Of a stretch of DNA of 64,000 bases, positions 1 to 8,977 are shown piece after piece. The position numbers and the translations under genes are program-made. Under the pieces are notes generated by a model. It saw nothing but the letters and a program-made list of their open reading frames with translations, did no database searches and was not told the origin of the DNA. The stretch comes from Akkermansia muciniphila (GTDB taxonomy: Bacteria; Verrucomicrobiota; Verrucomicrobiia; Verrucomicrobiales; V1-33). The stretch lies in the NCBI GenBank assembly GCA_945900785.1, contig CAMDJM010000002.1, forward strand, positions 45,724-109,723. Direction: 5' to 3'. Each line of letters begins with the position of its first letter. The stretch's first letter is position 1.

Positions 1-955
1 CAGGATACAGCGTGCCTTGGGCGAGGATATCCACATTGGCCGCCGCTTCCCAGAAGACGTCGAGGAAGTTATTGCCGATGATGGTGCGCTTTTTCTCGGG
101 ATCGGTCTGGCCGGCAAGGGCGTTGAGAAATTGGTCAGCGGCATCAATGGTTTCGAGGTTCACGCCGAGTTGTTGGAACTGGGCCTGGACTTCGGCGACT
201 TCATTCAAGCGGAGCAGGCCGTTATTGACGAAGATGGCGCGATGCGGCACGCCCGCTTCTTTTAACAATACGGCAAGCACGGTGCTGTCCACGCCGCCGG
301 AGACACCGCAAACGACTTCCCGCCCGTGGCATTTTTCACGGATTTGGCCGATCAGTTCCTGCTTGAAGTCCTCGATGCGGAAGGGCTTGGCATCGGTGGC
401 GAGGGACAGGAAGTTTTTCAGGATGATCGGGCCCTCATGGGAATGGCTGACTTCCGGGTGGAACTGGATGCCGAAGATTTCCGGCCCGAACTGCAGGGCG
501 ACGGGGACGCCGTGCTGGTTTTTGCCGAGAATCGCCGCTCCCGGCGGGGGCTGCTTCACGGTATCGGAATGGCTCATCCAGATTTGCGCGGAAGGGCTGA
601 GCCCGGCAAAAAGGGAGTTATCGATGCAGGGCACCAACTGCGCCGGGCCATACTCACGGGTGTTCCCCGGCGCGACGCGGCCGCCGAGTTTTTTGGACAG
701 CAACTGCATTCCGTAACAAACCCCCAGAATCGGCACTTCCAGGCTTTGCAGGTAGTCCAGATCAATATCCGGTGCGCCTTCCTCGGTCACACTGCGGGGC
801 CCGCCACTGAGAATGACCGCCGCTGGAGTGCCGGTCTGCTTCAGTTCATGCGGTTGATACAGCTTGGAAAAGAAGCCCTGCTCGCGGATGCGGCGGACGA
901 TGAGTTGCGTGTATTGCGAGCCGAAATCGATGACGGCGATGTGTTGGGAATCCAT
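1..955 (-). CDS. guaA: GMP synthase (glutamine-hydrolysing), 3' end cut by window edge
   Basis: This enzyme makes GMP from XMP using ATP and glutamine, the last step of cytosolic guanine nucleotide synthesis. The ORF track misses it because the frame is open at the left edge. Reading the minus strand from the ATG at 955 gives a class I glutamine amidotransferase domain with the nucleophile motif GVCYGMQ and the triad histidine/glutamate in HPEVSHS, followed by the ATP-pyrophosphatase P-loop SGGVDST. About 318 residues are present; the C-terminal dimerisation region lies outside the window. It lies 70 nt downstream of guaB on the same strand, so the two XMP/GMP steps are probably co-transcribed. 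The leader directly before the ATG is a CCCATTT-type repeat with no Shine-Dalgarno sequence. Confidence 0.95.
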   Translation of the reverse strand, partial: MDSQHIAVIDFGSQYTQLIVRRIREQGFFSKLYQPHELKQTGTPAAVILSGGPRSVTEEGAPDIDLDYLQSLEVPILGVCYGMQLLSKKLGGRVAPGNTREYGPAQLVPCIDNSLFAGLSPSAQIWMSHSDTVKQPPPGAAILGKNQHGVPVALQFGPEIFGIQFHPEVSHSHEGPIILKNFLSLATDAKPFRIEDFKQELIGQIREKCHGREVVCGVSGGVDSTVLAVLLKEAGVPHRAIFVNNGLLRLNEVAEVQAQFQQLGVNLETIDAADQFLNALAGQTDPEKKRTIIGNNFLDVFWEAAANVDILAQGTLYP

Positions 956-999
956 GGGAGAAAATGGGGAAATGGGAAAAGTAGAAATGGGGAAATGGG
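956..999. repeat. CCCATTT-type short repeat in guaA leader
   Basis: On the minus strand this reads as CCCATTT / CCCCATTTT units ending directly at the guaA ATG. The same units form a longer array at about 50.66-50.72 kb in front of another start codon. It replaces any ribosome binding site in the guaB-guaA gap. Function is unknown. Confidence 0.6.
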
Positions 1000-1025
1000 C
1001 TACCCAAGCGTCTGGATCCCATCCA

Positions 1026-2483
1026 TTACAGACTTTGATAGTTCACCGGCTCCTCGGTGACCACGATGTCGTGGGTGTGGCTCTCGCGGAGGCCGCCGGC
1101 AGTGATGCGGACGAAGGAGGCGCGGCTGCGGAGTTCGTGGAGATTGGCCGCTCCGAGATACCCCATGCCGGAGCGGAGGCCGCCCATGAGCTGGAAGACG
1201 ACTTCGCGCAGGCGGCCTTTGAAGGGGACGCGTCCTTCCACGCCTTCGGCGACGAGTTTGCCGCTGGCGTTTTGACCATAGCGGTCGCTGCTGCCGGCGC
1301 GCATGGCTTTGAGGCTGCCCATGCCACGGTATTCCTTAAACGTCCGGCCCTGGTAGTTGACCATGCTGCCAGGGCTTTCGCTGGTGCCGGCAAGCAGGGA
1401 GCCCAACATTACCAGATCCGCCCCACCGGCGAGCGCCTTAACAATATCCCCGGAATAGCGAATGCCGCCATCCGCGATGACGGCGACGCCTTTGCCCCGG
1501 GCATAGGCGGCCACGTTTTGGATCGCGGTGAACTGCGGCACGCCGACGCCGCTGATGACGCGGGTGGTGCAAATCGAGCCGGGACCGACCCCAACCTTCA
1601 CAGCACTGACCCCGGCATCGATCAAATCCTTCGCGCCATGCTCCGTGACCACATTGCCAGCCACCACCGGCAGGTCGCCATAGGTTTGCTTGAGCTGCCG
1701 CACCACATCCATCACCCGGGAAGTGTGGCCGGTGGCCGCATCAATGAAGAGCGCATCCGTCCCGGCTTGCACCAGGGCAGCGGCGCGTTCGAAACAATCC
1801 CCACCCACGCCCACGGCGGCGGCGACGAGCAGCCGGCCGCGTTTGTCCTTGGCGGCATGGGTGAACATCTCGCGCTTTTTGATATCCTGGGTGGTGATCA
1901 TCCCTGCCAGTTTGCCGGAGGCATCCACGAGAGGGAGTTTTTCGATGCGTCGGTCGTAAAGAATGGCGCGGGCTTCCTCCAGGGACGTGTTGGCTGGCGC
2001 TACCACGAGGTGGTCGCGCGGGGTCATCACGTCGCGGACGGTGGCTTTGGTGTCCTGAATATACCAAACATCCCGGCTGGTGACCATGCCGGCTAGGTTC
2101 CCCTCATCATCCACCACGGGGAAGCCCGCCACGCCGCGCTGATCCATGATGATCATGAGATTGGCTAAAGTCAGGTCCGGACTGACGGTGAAGGGTTGGT
2201 CGATCACGGTATTTTCCGAGCGCTTCACCCGGCGCACCTGATCCGCCTGCTGGGGGATCGGCATGTTCCGGTGAATCACCCCCAGACCGCCTTCACGGGC
2301 CAAAGCGATCGCCAATTCCGCCTCCGTCACCGTATCCATCGCCGAAGACAGGATCGGCACATTTAATTCCAAGCCCGGGGCCAGTTTCGTCCTCAAATCC
2401 GCTTCCGCAGGAAGGATCTCGGTCAATTGCGGGATCAGCAGCACGTCATCGAAGCTGAGTCCAAGAGGAATGTCGTCTATCAT
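1026..2483 (-). CDS. guaB: IMP dehydrogenase
   Basis: It oxidises IMP to XMP with NAD+, the rate-limiting step of guanine nucleotide synthesis. The 485-residue length is typical for the full enzyme. The N-terminus GLSFDDVLL is characteristic, and two CBS domains (roughly residues 95-205) are inserted in the barrel. The catalytic cysteine loop is GPGSICTTR near residue 300, and the mobile flap region is seen as [16 protein letters not shown]. The start ATG at 2483 begins directly at the family N-terminus ([13 protein letters not shown]). guaA follows on the same strand 70 nt downstream. The long plus-strand ORF 864..2096 is an antisense shadow of this gene. Confidence 0.97.
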   Translation of the reverse strand: MIDDIPLGLSFDDVLLIPQLTEILPAEADLRTKLAPGLELNVPILSSAMDTVTEAELAIALAREGGLGVIHRNMPIPQQADQVRRVKRSENTVIDQPFTVSPDLTLANLMIIMDQRGVAGFPVVDDEGNLAGMVTSRDVWYIQDTKATVRDVMTPRDHLVVAPANTSLEEARAILYDRRIEKLPLVDASGKLAGMITTQDIKKREMFTHAAKDKRGRLLVAAAVGVGGDCFERAAALVQAGTDALFIDAATGHTSRVMDVVRQLKQTYGDLPVVAGNVVTEHGAKDLIDAGVSAVKVGVGPGSICTTRVISGVGVPQFTAIQNVAAYARGKGVAVIADGGIRYSGDIVKALAGGADLVMLGSLLAGTSESPGSMVNYQGRTFKEYRGMGSLKAMRAGSSDRYGQNASGKLVAEGVEGRVPFKGRLREVVFQLMGGLRSGMGYLGAANLHELRSRASFVRITAGGLRESHTHDIVVTEEPVNYQSL

Positions 2484-2707
2484 AAAGGTAAATCGGCCCG
2501 GTTGGCGTGGCCTTATACCCTCAGCGCTGTCATTCAGCGCCGGGGCAGTGTCAAACGGAAGAAATCATGGCCAGTCCTTCCCCAGGGTCCACTCAAGGAG
2601 AATTCCCCACCAAAAACGCCCTCAAAAAATGCAGAAAATTTGGCTGTCCCGTCCTGCTTCTCCCCCTCAGGTTGCAGACCTGCTTGAAATCCCACCGAAA
2701 TCCCGTC

Positions 2708-3949
2708 ATGCGTTTTTCCTCCTCCAGCCCTGCCCTGCCCCGCGCGACCCCAGGCCTGCGGTTTATGCGATGCTGCATCGCCGTCTTGGTGATCCCATGG
2801 CAGATTGCAGTCACCGCCGCACCACCCACCGCTGAGGCCGCCGCCACCACCAAAACCAAGTCCTTCACTCACCCAGGCTTATTGAATTCAAAGGCAGAAC
2901 TGGACTTCATCAGGGAAAAAATCCAGGCTAAAGCCGAACCTTGGCAGGCCATGTTCCAACGCCTGAAGCATTCTCCTTTTGGAAATCCCGCCTGGAGCCC
3001 AAAAGCCCGCCGGGCCATTGATGCCAATAGCAAAGAAGCATCCCAGGCCAATGACGATGCCACCGCCGCCTACACCCTGGCTCTCCTTTGGTATTTTACC
3101 GGAGACGAAGCCTGCGCGAAAAAATCAGCCGGCATCCTGAACGCATGGGCGGCTACCTTGGAGACCATCACCAGCCAGGACCAACAGAAGGAACTGGTCG
3201 CGGCGTGGTGCGGATCCGTCTTTCCCCTGGCCGGGGAAATCCTGCGCTCCAGCTATCCAAAATGGACGACGCCGGAAATCCAGCAATTCTCCCGCATGCT
3301 GCAGCAGGTGTTTTTGCCGGTGCTGCAGCCCGGTAATGCCAGCTTCAATGGCAACTGGGAACTGGCCATGGTGGATGCCCTCATGGCGATCGGCGTTTTC
3401 AATGACGACAAACCCACCTTCGACCGCGCTGTGGCTCTCTGGCGCCAGCGGGTGCCGGCCTGGCTCTACCTGAAAAAAGACGGCCCCCTGCCCCGCCCCC
3501 CGATCGGAGCCCCCGGCTTGGCCAGCGAAGCGGAACTGCGGAAATACTGGTTCAACCCGCCCGGGTTTTCCGATGGTCTCTGCCAGGAAACCTGCCGGGA
3601 CTACGGCCACCACTTCCAGCAGGGCCTGGCTTCCACGATCAATAGCGCGGAAATCGCTTGGCATCAGGGACTGGACCTCTACGCCGGAGAGGAAAAGCGG
3701 CTCACGGCGGCCCTGGAATTCCATGCCGGGCTCCTGCTCGGCGAGCCCTTGCCTATCGGGAGCCTGCCGGCCGGCTATCAAGCCTCTGGCCTGCAGCCCA
3801 CCTGGGAAATTGCCTGGCACCATTTCCACGGGCGCCGCCAGCTCCCGCTCCCCCTCACGGAACGCCTGCTCCGCACCAGGGTCCGCCCCATGGATTTCTC
3901 CTCCACGATCAACATGGCCTGGGAAAGCCTGACCCACGCCGGGCCTTGA
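2708..3949 (+). CDS. Secreted alginate-lyase-like polysaccharide lyase
   Basis: The mature part resembles the alginate lyase (PL5-type, pfam05426-like) alpha/alpha toroid fold: an N-terminal block starting THPGLLNSKAELDFIREKI, the segment NGNWELAMVDALMAIGVF and the catalytic-type histidine region ETCRDYGHHFQQGLA are typical. Such enzymes cleave uronic-acid polysaccharides by beta-elimination in the periplasm or outside the cell. Start choice is uncertain. The ORF is open from 2507; ATG 2708 gives an n-region plus a hydrophobic core, while ATG 2765 (MRCCIAVLVIPW...) gives a compact signal peptide ending near AAPPTAEA. The gene stands alone between guaB and a convergent ankyrin gene. Substrate cannot be told from sequence; alginate lyase is the family name, not a tested activity. 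Confidence 0.75.
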   Translation: MRFSSSSPALPRATPGLRFMRCCIAVLVIPWQIAVTAAPPTAEAAATTKTKSFTHPGLLNSKAELDFIREKIQAKAEPWQAMFQRLKHSPFGNPAWSPKARRAIDANSKEASQANDDATAAYTLALLWYFTGDEACAKKSAGILNAWAATLETITSQDQQKELVAAWCGSVFPLAGEILRSSYPKWTTPEIQQFSRMLQQVFLPVLQPGNASFNGNWELAMVDALMAIGVFNDDKPTFDRAVALWRQRVPAWLYLKKDGPLPRPPIGAPGLASEAELRKYWFNPPGFSDGLCQETCRDYGHHFQQGLASTINSAEIAWHQGLDLYAGEEKRLTAALEFHAGLLLGEPLPIGSLPAGYQASGLQPTWEIAWHHFHGRRQLPLPLTERLLRTRVRPMDFSSTINMAWESLTHAGP

Positions 3950-3964
3950 GGTAGGAAGCCGCCC

Positions 3965-4597
3965 TTACGCGCGGAAATTCCCATAGCACAGTTTTTTCAG
4001 GATAGCTCGGGGACTCAGATACCAACTGGCCCAGGTGAGGGGAGAATCCCCATTCATGTCTTTGGCATCAATCTGGGCCCCGGCATCCAGCTGCATCTGA
4101 ATGGTTTTTTCCGTGCCAAACGCCGCCGCGCGGTGCAGGGGCGTCTCCGCCCGGGTCCGGATATCGCGCATGAAGGCCTGGGTTTCCACGGATGGCCTGG
4201 TTACGCAATTGGGATCCGCCCCATTGGCCAGGAGCAATTTGAGCACCTGATCATGGCGTTGCCGCCCGGCGGTGCACAGGGCGGCATGCAACAGAGTCTC
4301 TCCGGTATCAGGCTGAGGGAAGTTGACGTCCGCCCCCTGTCCGATGAGATATTCGCAGAGCTGCGGATGTCCGTGGAAAACAGCCCCATTCAGGTCGTAG
4401 TTCTCCCCCAGTGACTGCAGTGACTCCCCCTGGGTTAGCAGATATTTAATAGCACTGACATCCCCGTGGTAGGCGCACCAATGAATGAGCGGTATTCCTC
4501 CATTGCCCAGCGAAACCGCCGGATGGCCCGATACAAGGTAATCGAACACCAGATCGGTTCGGCCGGCTTCAATCTGGTCGAGTTGGCTTTTGCTCAT
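3965..4597 (-). CDS. Ankyrin-repeat protein
   Basis: This protein of about 210 residues is almost entirely ankyrin repeats, seen as GNGGIPLIHWCAYHGDVSAIKYLL, LNGAVFHGHPQLCEYLIGQGADVNF, GETLLHAAL...LKLLLANGADPN and ETPLHRAAAFGTEKTIQMQLDAGAQIDAKD. Such repeats mediate protein-protein binding; the partner is unknown. No signal peptide or membrane segment is visible, so it is probably cytosolic. The ORF track starts at 4651, but MSKSQLDQIEAGRTDLV at 4597 is the better start because the first 18 residues look like translated leader. It converges with the alginate-lyase-like gene with only 15 nt between the stops. Confidence 0.8.
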   Translation of the reverse strand: MSKSQLDQIEAGRTDLVFDYLVSGHPAVSLGNGGIPLIHWCAYHGDVSAIKYLLTQGESLQSLGENYDLNGAVFHGHPQLCEYLIGQGADVNFPQPDTGETLLHAALCTAGRQRHDQVLKLLLANGADPNCVTRPSVETQAFMRDIRTRAETPLHRAAAFGTEKTIQMQLDAGAQIDAKDMNGDSPLTWASWYLSPRAILKKLCYGNFRA

Positions 4598-5350
4598 AGC
4601 GCGATGGAGGTGAAAAGGGTGCCTGCAGGCTCCCGGGAGGATTGCTGGCACGTGAAGGAGGAGAGGTCTTGCTTACCTTTTGGCATTCAAGGGAAGCACG
4701 AAGGGATGGAAGCGGGCGACGGCTCCATATCCTTTTTGCTCAAGGACGTCCAGAACGATGCTCCGGGAATCCCCTTGGCTGAAGGGAGTGGGCGGATTGT
4801 CCGGTGAGGCGGTGTGGCATGGAGCCCAGCGGGAAGCGGCCGTTCCCTTTCATTCAGATTAAATTGAATTTCAGGTGCTTCCATTGACGCCCGGGGCTGG
4901 CTGGCTACGTAAGTGGATTGTTCTTTCCCATGCAGACCGCGCCGGCTGGCGGTTCTACCCCTTTCCTGCGGTGTGCGTGACTCCTGGTCCTTTGGGCCCG
5001 CTCCGATACAAAATTATGGAGGTCTGGTCAGCCCTACCGATGCCGCGCCTCTTTATAGGATGGCAGACGTTTGGTTCGTGCGGCCACCACCTGGTTTAAC
5101 TCTTGGGAACGAGAGCCTTCGACCATAGACGCCACCGCGGGTCCGGGAGGGGAAAGAGGGCTGGGAAAATGCTTAATCATTATTGTGTTGGGGGTTTTCA
5201 GCTGGGGAACGGGTGGATTTGGGAAATGCAGGGGAGGGTGGGTAGAACAGTCCCCGGCTCCAAAATTTGCTTTCATGCAAGCTGACCCATCAGTGACGAG
5301 GTCAAAGGAGCGGCGGGAGGGAGTGCTAGAAAAATCCATGAACCCATGGC
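4598..5350. other. About 750 bases without a supportable gene
   Basis: Several short ORFs are listed here (for example 5071..5460 plus, 5034..5357 minus), but none has a recognisable domain, a good start or protein-like composition. No tRNA, IS end or long repeat was seen. The stretch probably carries only the ankyrin gene promoter and upstream sequence of the gntR operon. Confidence 0.5.
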
Positions 5351-5381
5351 TTGACAACTGTAACTATTGCTTATATACAGT
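5351..5381 (+). promoter_or_regulatory. Promoter and overlapping palindromic operator of the gntR-ABC operon
   Basis: A textbook sigma70-type promoter is visible: -35 TTGACA (5351-5356), 17-bp spacer, -10 TATACA (5374-5379). The inverted repeat ACTGTA (5357-5362) ... TACAGT (5376-5381) overlaps the spacer and -10, the expected place for repression by the GntR regulator encoded next. Transcription would begin near 5386, only about 7 nt before the ATG at 5393, implying an almost leaderless mRNA. Confidence 0.75.
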
Positions 5382-5392
5382 AAAATCATCTT

Positions 5393-5800
5393 ATGAGCGA
5401 CGACGTCCCCCGCCTCTACCTGCCTCCGATTTCCCCGGCGGCTCCCGGGGCGCTGTATGATCAGATCGTGACGGGCTTGAAACGGGAGATCAGCGAGGGC
5501 CGCTTGCTGCCGGGCAGCGCGCTGCCGTCCTTCCGGCAATTGGCGGCGGACCAGATGGTCAGTCTGATCACGGTGAAGCGGGCCTACGAGGAGTTGGAAA
5601 AGGAAGGCATCATTTACCGCCGCCAGGGGTTGGGCACTTTTGTAGCGGAGCATGGGGGGAATCTCAGCCGGGAGTCCAAGTTGGCCCATGCCCGGGAACT
5701 GATCCGCGAAGCCGCGCGGGAAGCGCAGGAAGGCGGCATCCCCCAAGCCGCATTGCCGGAGTTTTTCCAGGAAACCCTCGATCACCTCACTAAACTATGA
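5393..5800 (+). CDS. GntR-family (YtrA-type) transcriptional regulator
   Basis: This short regulator of 135 residues has an N-terminal winged helix (residues about 18-85): ALYDQIVTGLKREISEGRLLPGSALPSFRQLA, then MVSLITVKRAYEELEKEGIIYRRQGLGTFVA. The C-terminal part is a short helical stretch of about 50 residues instead of a full effector domain, which defines the YtrA subfamily. YtrA-type regulators usually repress an ABC transporter operon that includes their own gene. That fits here: the stop overlaps the ABC ATPase start by 4 nt (ATGA) and a palindrome covers the promoter. Ligand unknown. Confidence 0.92.
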   Translation: MSDDVPRLYLPPISPAAPGALYDQIVTGLKREISEGRLLPGSALPSFRQLAADQMVSLITVKRAYEELEKEGIIYRRQGLGTFVAEHGGNLSRESKLAHARELIREAAREAQEGGIPQAALPEFFQETLDHLTKL

Positions 5801-6684
5801 AAACGCCAGCTATCGAAATCCGCGGTCTGCGCAAATCGTTCCCCCGGTTCACCCTGGGTCCGCTTGATCTCACGGTTCCTGCGGGGGCCATCTATGGCTT
5901 GATCGGGCCAAATGGGTCCGGAAAATCCACCACGCTGGACCTGCTCTTCGGCATGGGGGACCAGGATGCCGGCACCCTGCGGGCCGCTGGGTTTGATCAT
6001 GAATCCCAGGAACGCGAGATGAAACAGGTGGTGACCTATGCCAGCCCTGACACCTCTTTTGCCCTTTGGGGAAAAACCGGCCAGGCCATCCGCTTTGTGA
6101 GGAATTTTTATCCGGCTTGGGATGAGGCCCTATGCCTGCGGCTGCTGGATCTGTTCCGGCTGCATCCTGACGAAAAGATCGCCGCGCTCTCCTTTGGGGC
6201 CCGCACCAAGCTCTCGCTGCTGCTGGCCCTCTGTCCCACCCCCCAGGTGCTGGTGCTGGATGAACCGACCACCGGCTTGGATCCGGAATCGAAGCAGGTT
6301 CTTTTCAGTGAGTTGCTGAAGATGGTGCAGGATGAGCAGCGCACCGTGCTGATTTCCTCCCACCAGTTGCAGGATCTGGAACGCTTTGCCGATCATATTG
6401 GGATCCTGGCCAAGGGCCGGCTGCTCTGTGAGGGACCGGCCGCCAGTCTGGTGGCGCGGCACCGCATGGTGGAGTATTCCCTGGGGGATGCACCTGCCGT
6501 GCCCGCGATGTCAGGGTTTCATCTCCGGCGGCAGGAGGCGGGCCGCTGGCTGGCCGTGGTCGATATGGAGCTGCATCCAGCCCCCACCCTGGAAGCCCGC
6601 GGCCTGAGGATCCATTCCCAAACCGAACTTTCCCTTGAGGAGGTTTTCCTGGCGGTCACTGCCCAGGGAAAGGAGGCCGCATGA
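5797..6684 (+). CDS. ABC transporter ATP-binding protein
   Basis: This is a cytoplasmic nucleotide-binding subunit of 295 residues. Walker A is GPNGSGKST near residue 45, the signature region is LSFGARTKLSLL (a variant of LSGGQ), Walker B is VLVLDEPTTGLDP, and the switch histidine is in VLISSHQLQDLE. The C-terminal 70 residues after the core resemble the extension of YtrB/BcrA-type drug or lantibiotic exporters. It overlaps gntR upstream and the membrane protein downstream by 4 nt each, so the three are translationally coupled. The exported substrate cannot be deduced. Confidence 0.93.
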   Translation: MKTPAIEIRGLRKSFPRFTLGPLDLTVPAGAIYGLIGPNGSGKSTTLDLLFGMGDQDAGTLRAAGFDHESQEREMKQVVTYASPDTSFALWGKTGQAIRFVRNFYPAWDEALCLRLLDLFRLHPDEKIAALSFGARTKLSLLLALCPTPQVLVLDEPTTGLDPESKQVLFSELLKMVQDEQRTVLISSHQLQDLERFADHIGILAKGRLLCEGPAASLVARHRMVEYSLGDAPAVPAMSGFHLRRQEAGRWLAVVDMELHPAPTLEARGLRIHSQTELSLEEVFLAVTAQGKEAA

Positions 6685-8003
6685 ATCCGGTCACGCTGGA
6701 TTTCATCCGCCGCTGGAATTGGGTCTTTGTCATCCATTTCGCCGCCACCACGCTCGGCTGGATCCTGTATAAGGAAGGCGCGAAGCTGCACTTCGAGATG
6801 CTGGCCGCCGTAGCGATGTCAATGGACTTCACCCGGGGATTGGTCCGCCCCTGCCTGGGCCTGCCGATCACCCGGCCAGTGCTGGCACGGGGCCTGTGGT
6901 TTGCCGTGGCCGCGGTCAGCCCGGTGCTGACCTTGCTGAGCATGATCACCGCTACTGGGTTTTGCCTGATTTTCAGATCGAACGGCCCCTCGTGGAGTCT
7001 GATGAGCTATCACCTCACCATTTCGGTGCTCCTTTCCGGGACCATGCAGTTTCTCCTGACCAGTCTGCCCACCCGGCCAGCGGCCACGCTTTCCGGGCGC
7101 ATCCGGGACACCGTGATCGGACTGGCCTGGGGCCTGAGCCTGTCCGCGACCTTATGGATCTCCTTCATGCTGCCGGCCGGCTGGGATGGGATCCTCGCCG
7201 GTGGCAGGATCCTCCTGCTCCTGCTGGTTGGATTATCCATCGCCTCCTGGTTCACCACCCGCTCCATACTGGTGGCGCGGGCAGAAACCCGGGCGGCGGT
7301 GCCCGCAAGCTCTGCCCTGCGCACGCCTTCTGCCGCCCTTTCCGGCTCCGGCGGATGGATGCTCTGGTTTCAGTTGGAACTCGGTCTGCTGATTCCCATG
7401 TGTGGGATGATCGTCATCATCATGGGGATGATGGAAGGCATGGCTCGCCTTTCCAGTTCGGGTGTCAGTGCGGCCATCGGAGGATCCGCCAATACCTACC
7501 TGACCCTGGGATTGGTGTGCAGCATGATCACCTTTCCCCTGTTTGCGAGGGCAGTCGGGGCGGCCCGGGTTTTCCGGGCGATGCCCATCACGCTGGGCCA
7601 GCAGGCGCTGCTTTTAACGGCACGCCCTTTCATCTATTGCCTGGCGCTTTTCAGCATGTTCGGGGTGGTATCGCTGGTGATGGGCCGCTCTTCGGGGGAA
7701 TTGTGGCACGCCCTTTCCATTTTCCTGCTGGTGGGTTCGCTCATGAGTTTATCACAGGCCGGGATGGTGCGTTTTCCCCGCTTCCCGGTGGCCGTCGGCA
7801 TGGGCGTAGTGCTGGCCCCAGCCATGGTGATCGCGATGCCGGTGCTGCTGCGCCAGGAAATTCCCTTCTATCAGCTCGCCGCGCCCGGCGGAGCTTGTCT
7901 GGTGGTCTCCTGGCTGCTGCACCGGCGCTGGCTTCTCAAGTCCAGTGAATTCTACCGCAGCCAACGTTGGCTGGCCATGATTTCCAAAGGAACTAACCGG
8001 TAA
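6681..8003 (+). CDS. ABC-2-type membrane protein (permease partner of upstream ATPase)
   Basis: This is a highly hydrophobic 440-residue protein with roughly ten predicted membrane segments, for example FVIHFAATTLGWILY, LVGLSIASWFTT and LFSMFGVVSLVMG. No sequence family was recognised with certainty. The role is inferred from the 4-nt overlap with the ATP-binding gene and the GntR(YtrA) context, where the third gene is normally the transmembrane subunit. A cytoplasmic loop rich in Ala/Arg/Ser lies around residues 195-220. It ends 50 nt before the convergent BI-1 gene. Confidence 0.75.
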   Translation: MNPVTLDFIRRWNWVFVIHFAATTLGWILYKEGAKLHFEMLAAVAMSMDFTRGLVRPCLGLPITRPVLARGLWFAVAAVSPVLTLLSMITATGFCLIFRSNGPSWSLMSYHLTISVLLSGTMQFLLTSLPTRPAATLSGRIRDTVIGLAWGLSLSATLWISFMLPAGWDGILAGGRILLLLLVGLSIASWFTTRSILVARAETRAAVPASSALRTPSAALSGSGGWMLWFQLELGLLIPMCGMIVIIMGMMEGMARLSSSGVSAAIGGSANTYLTLGLVCSMITFPLFARAVGAARVFRAMPITLGQQALLLTARPFIYCLALFSMFGVVSLVMGRSSGELWHALSIFLLVGSLMSLSQAGMVRFPRFPVAVGMGVVLAPAMVIAMPVLLRQEIPFYQLAAPGGACLVVSWLLHRRWLLKSSEFYRSQRWLAMISKGTNR

Positions 8004-8053
8004 ACGGAATCTCCAGGTTCTGGTGACCGCTTCCGGCAAGCTGGAGCGGAACC

Positions 8054-8770
8054 TCAATTCCGGCTGGTGAGGGACATGAGCAAACGCAGGACATACCAGA
8101 AGAGGGTCGCCAGGCTGGAGAAAAGGCCCAAAGCGGCGGCGACATACTGGGAGGTATGATAGTGGTGGATCACGTTGGAAGTTTGATAAAGGATTATAGC
8201 CCCCACGAGCAGGAGCATCGCACCGGTAAACCAAAGGCCAAGATTAAACCCGAAAACAATGCCGACTACGATGGTCACCAAGGCCACGATGCAGCCGACT
8301 TTCAGGAATCCAGCGAGGAAGGAAAAATCCTTGCCAGTGGTGAAGGCGACCCAGGTGAGCCCGACGAAGACACCCATGGTGATCAGGCCCGCGCGCATGA
8401 TGATGCCTTCACCGCCAACACTTGAAGCGATCAGCAGCAAGGGGCACAGGATCAGCACTTCCGCCACCACGTAGAGCCCCAATCCCAGGTATTGCGTGCG
8501 GAGGCTGGTGGCAGAAAGAGCCCATTTATTCGCGATGTGGGAAACGAGCATAAAAATCCCGATCACGATCAGCCATGAAAAACGCCCGCCCATCATGAGC
8601 TGCGCCAATGCTGGTGCCAGTGGGGTGGCCATGATCATGGTTTCCAAGACGATAAAAGCTCCCAGAGCCCCGGCGACATGGAGGTAGGTCTGGCGGATGA
8701 AGGTGGTGCGGTCCACCTCGGAGGCACTGGCGGCGGAGGAATAATCCTGGTGCGGATAATAGTCGTTCAT
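8054..8770 (-). CDS. Bax inhibitor-1 / YbhL family membrane protein
   Basis: The protein of about 238 residues has seven hydrophobic helices after a soluble N-terminus. The start of the fold, TFIRQTYLHVAGALGAFIVLE, and the pattern TMGVFVGLTWVAFTTGKDFSFL followed by GCIVALVTIVVGIVFG are typical of BI-1/UPF0005 proteins, which are proposed pH-sensitive calcium leak channels in the inner membrane. The ORF track starts at 8830; MNDYYPHQDYSS at 8770 is preferred because the upstream 20 residues are not family-like. It is a single gene converging with the ABC operon. Confidence 0.9.
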   Translation of the reverse strand: MNDYYPHQDYSSAASASEVDRTTFIRQTYLHVAGALGAFIVLETMIMATPLAPALAQLMMGGRFSWLIVIGIFMLVSHIANKWALSATSLRTQYLGLGLYVVAEVLILCPLLLIASSVGGEGIIMRAGLITMGVFVGLTWVAFTTGKDFSFLAGFLKVGCIVALVTIVVGIVFGFNLGLWFTGAMLLLVGAIILYQTSNVIHHYHTSQYVAAALGLFSSLATLFWYVLRLLMSLTSRN

Positions 8771-8883
8771 GATTGGTTTGGTGGTTAAATTGGGAGCAGG
8801 TGACCGCGCAACATAACGGAAGCGGACCAAGGTTCAAATTCTGGATGAATTTTTATTTATCTTTTTCACCCCGCAGGCCACCT

Positions 8884-8920
8884 GAAAAAACAAAACCCCG
8901 GCCAGGGCAGGCCGGGGTTT
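8884..8920 (-). terminator. Rho-independent terminator of the TPR gene
   Basis: An 11-bp perfect stem, AAACCCCGGCC (8893-8903) with GGCCGGGGTTT (8910-8920), closes a 6-nt loop. On the minus strand it is followed by TTTTGTTTTTT, so it ends transcription of the gene stopping at 8978. Confidence 0.85.
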
Positions 8921-8977
8921 GGGGAAAACGGAGGGAAGATTACCAGACCGGGGAACCGATGGCACCCGTCCAAGGCT

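Noticed and set aside
864-2096. 410-residue plus-strand ORF over guaB
   Set aside because: It lies antisense to a clear IMP dehydrogenase and has no domain pattern; GC-rich codon bias opens the opposite frame.
5071-5460. 129-residue plus ORF upstream of gntR
   Set aside because: Overlaps the promoter and the gntR start in another frame; not protein-like.
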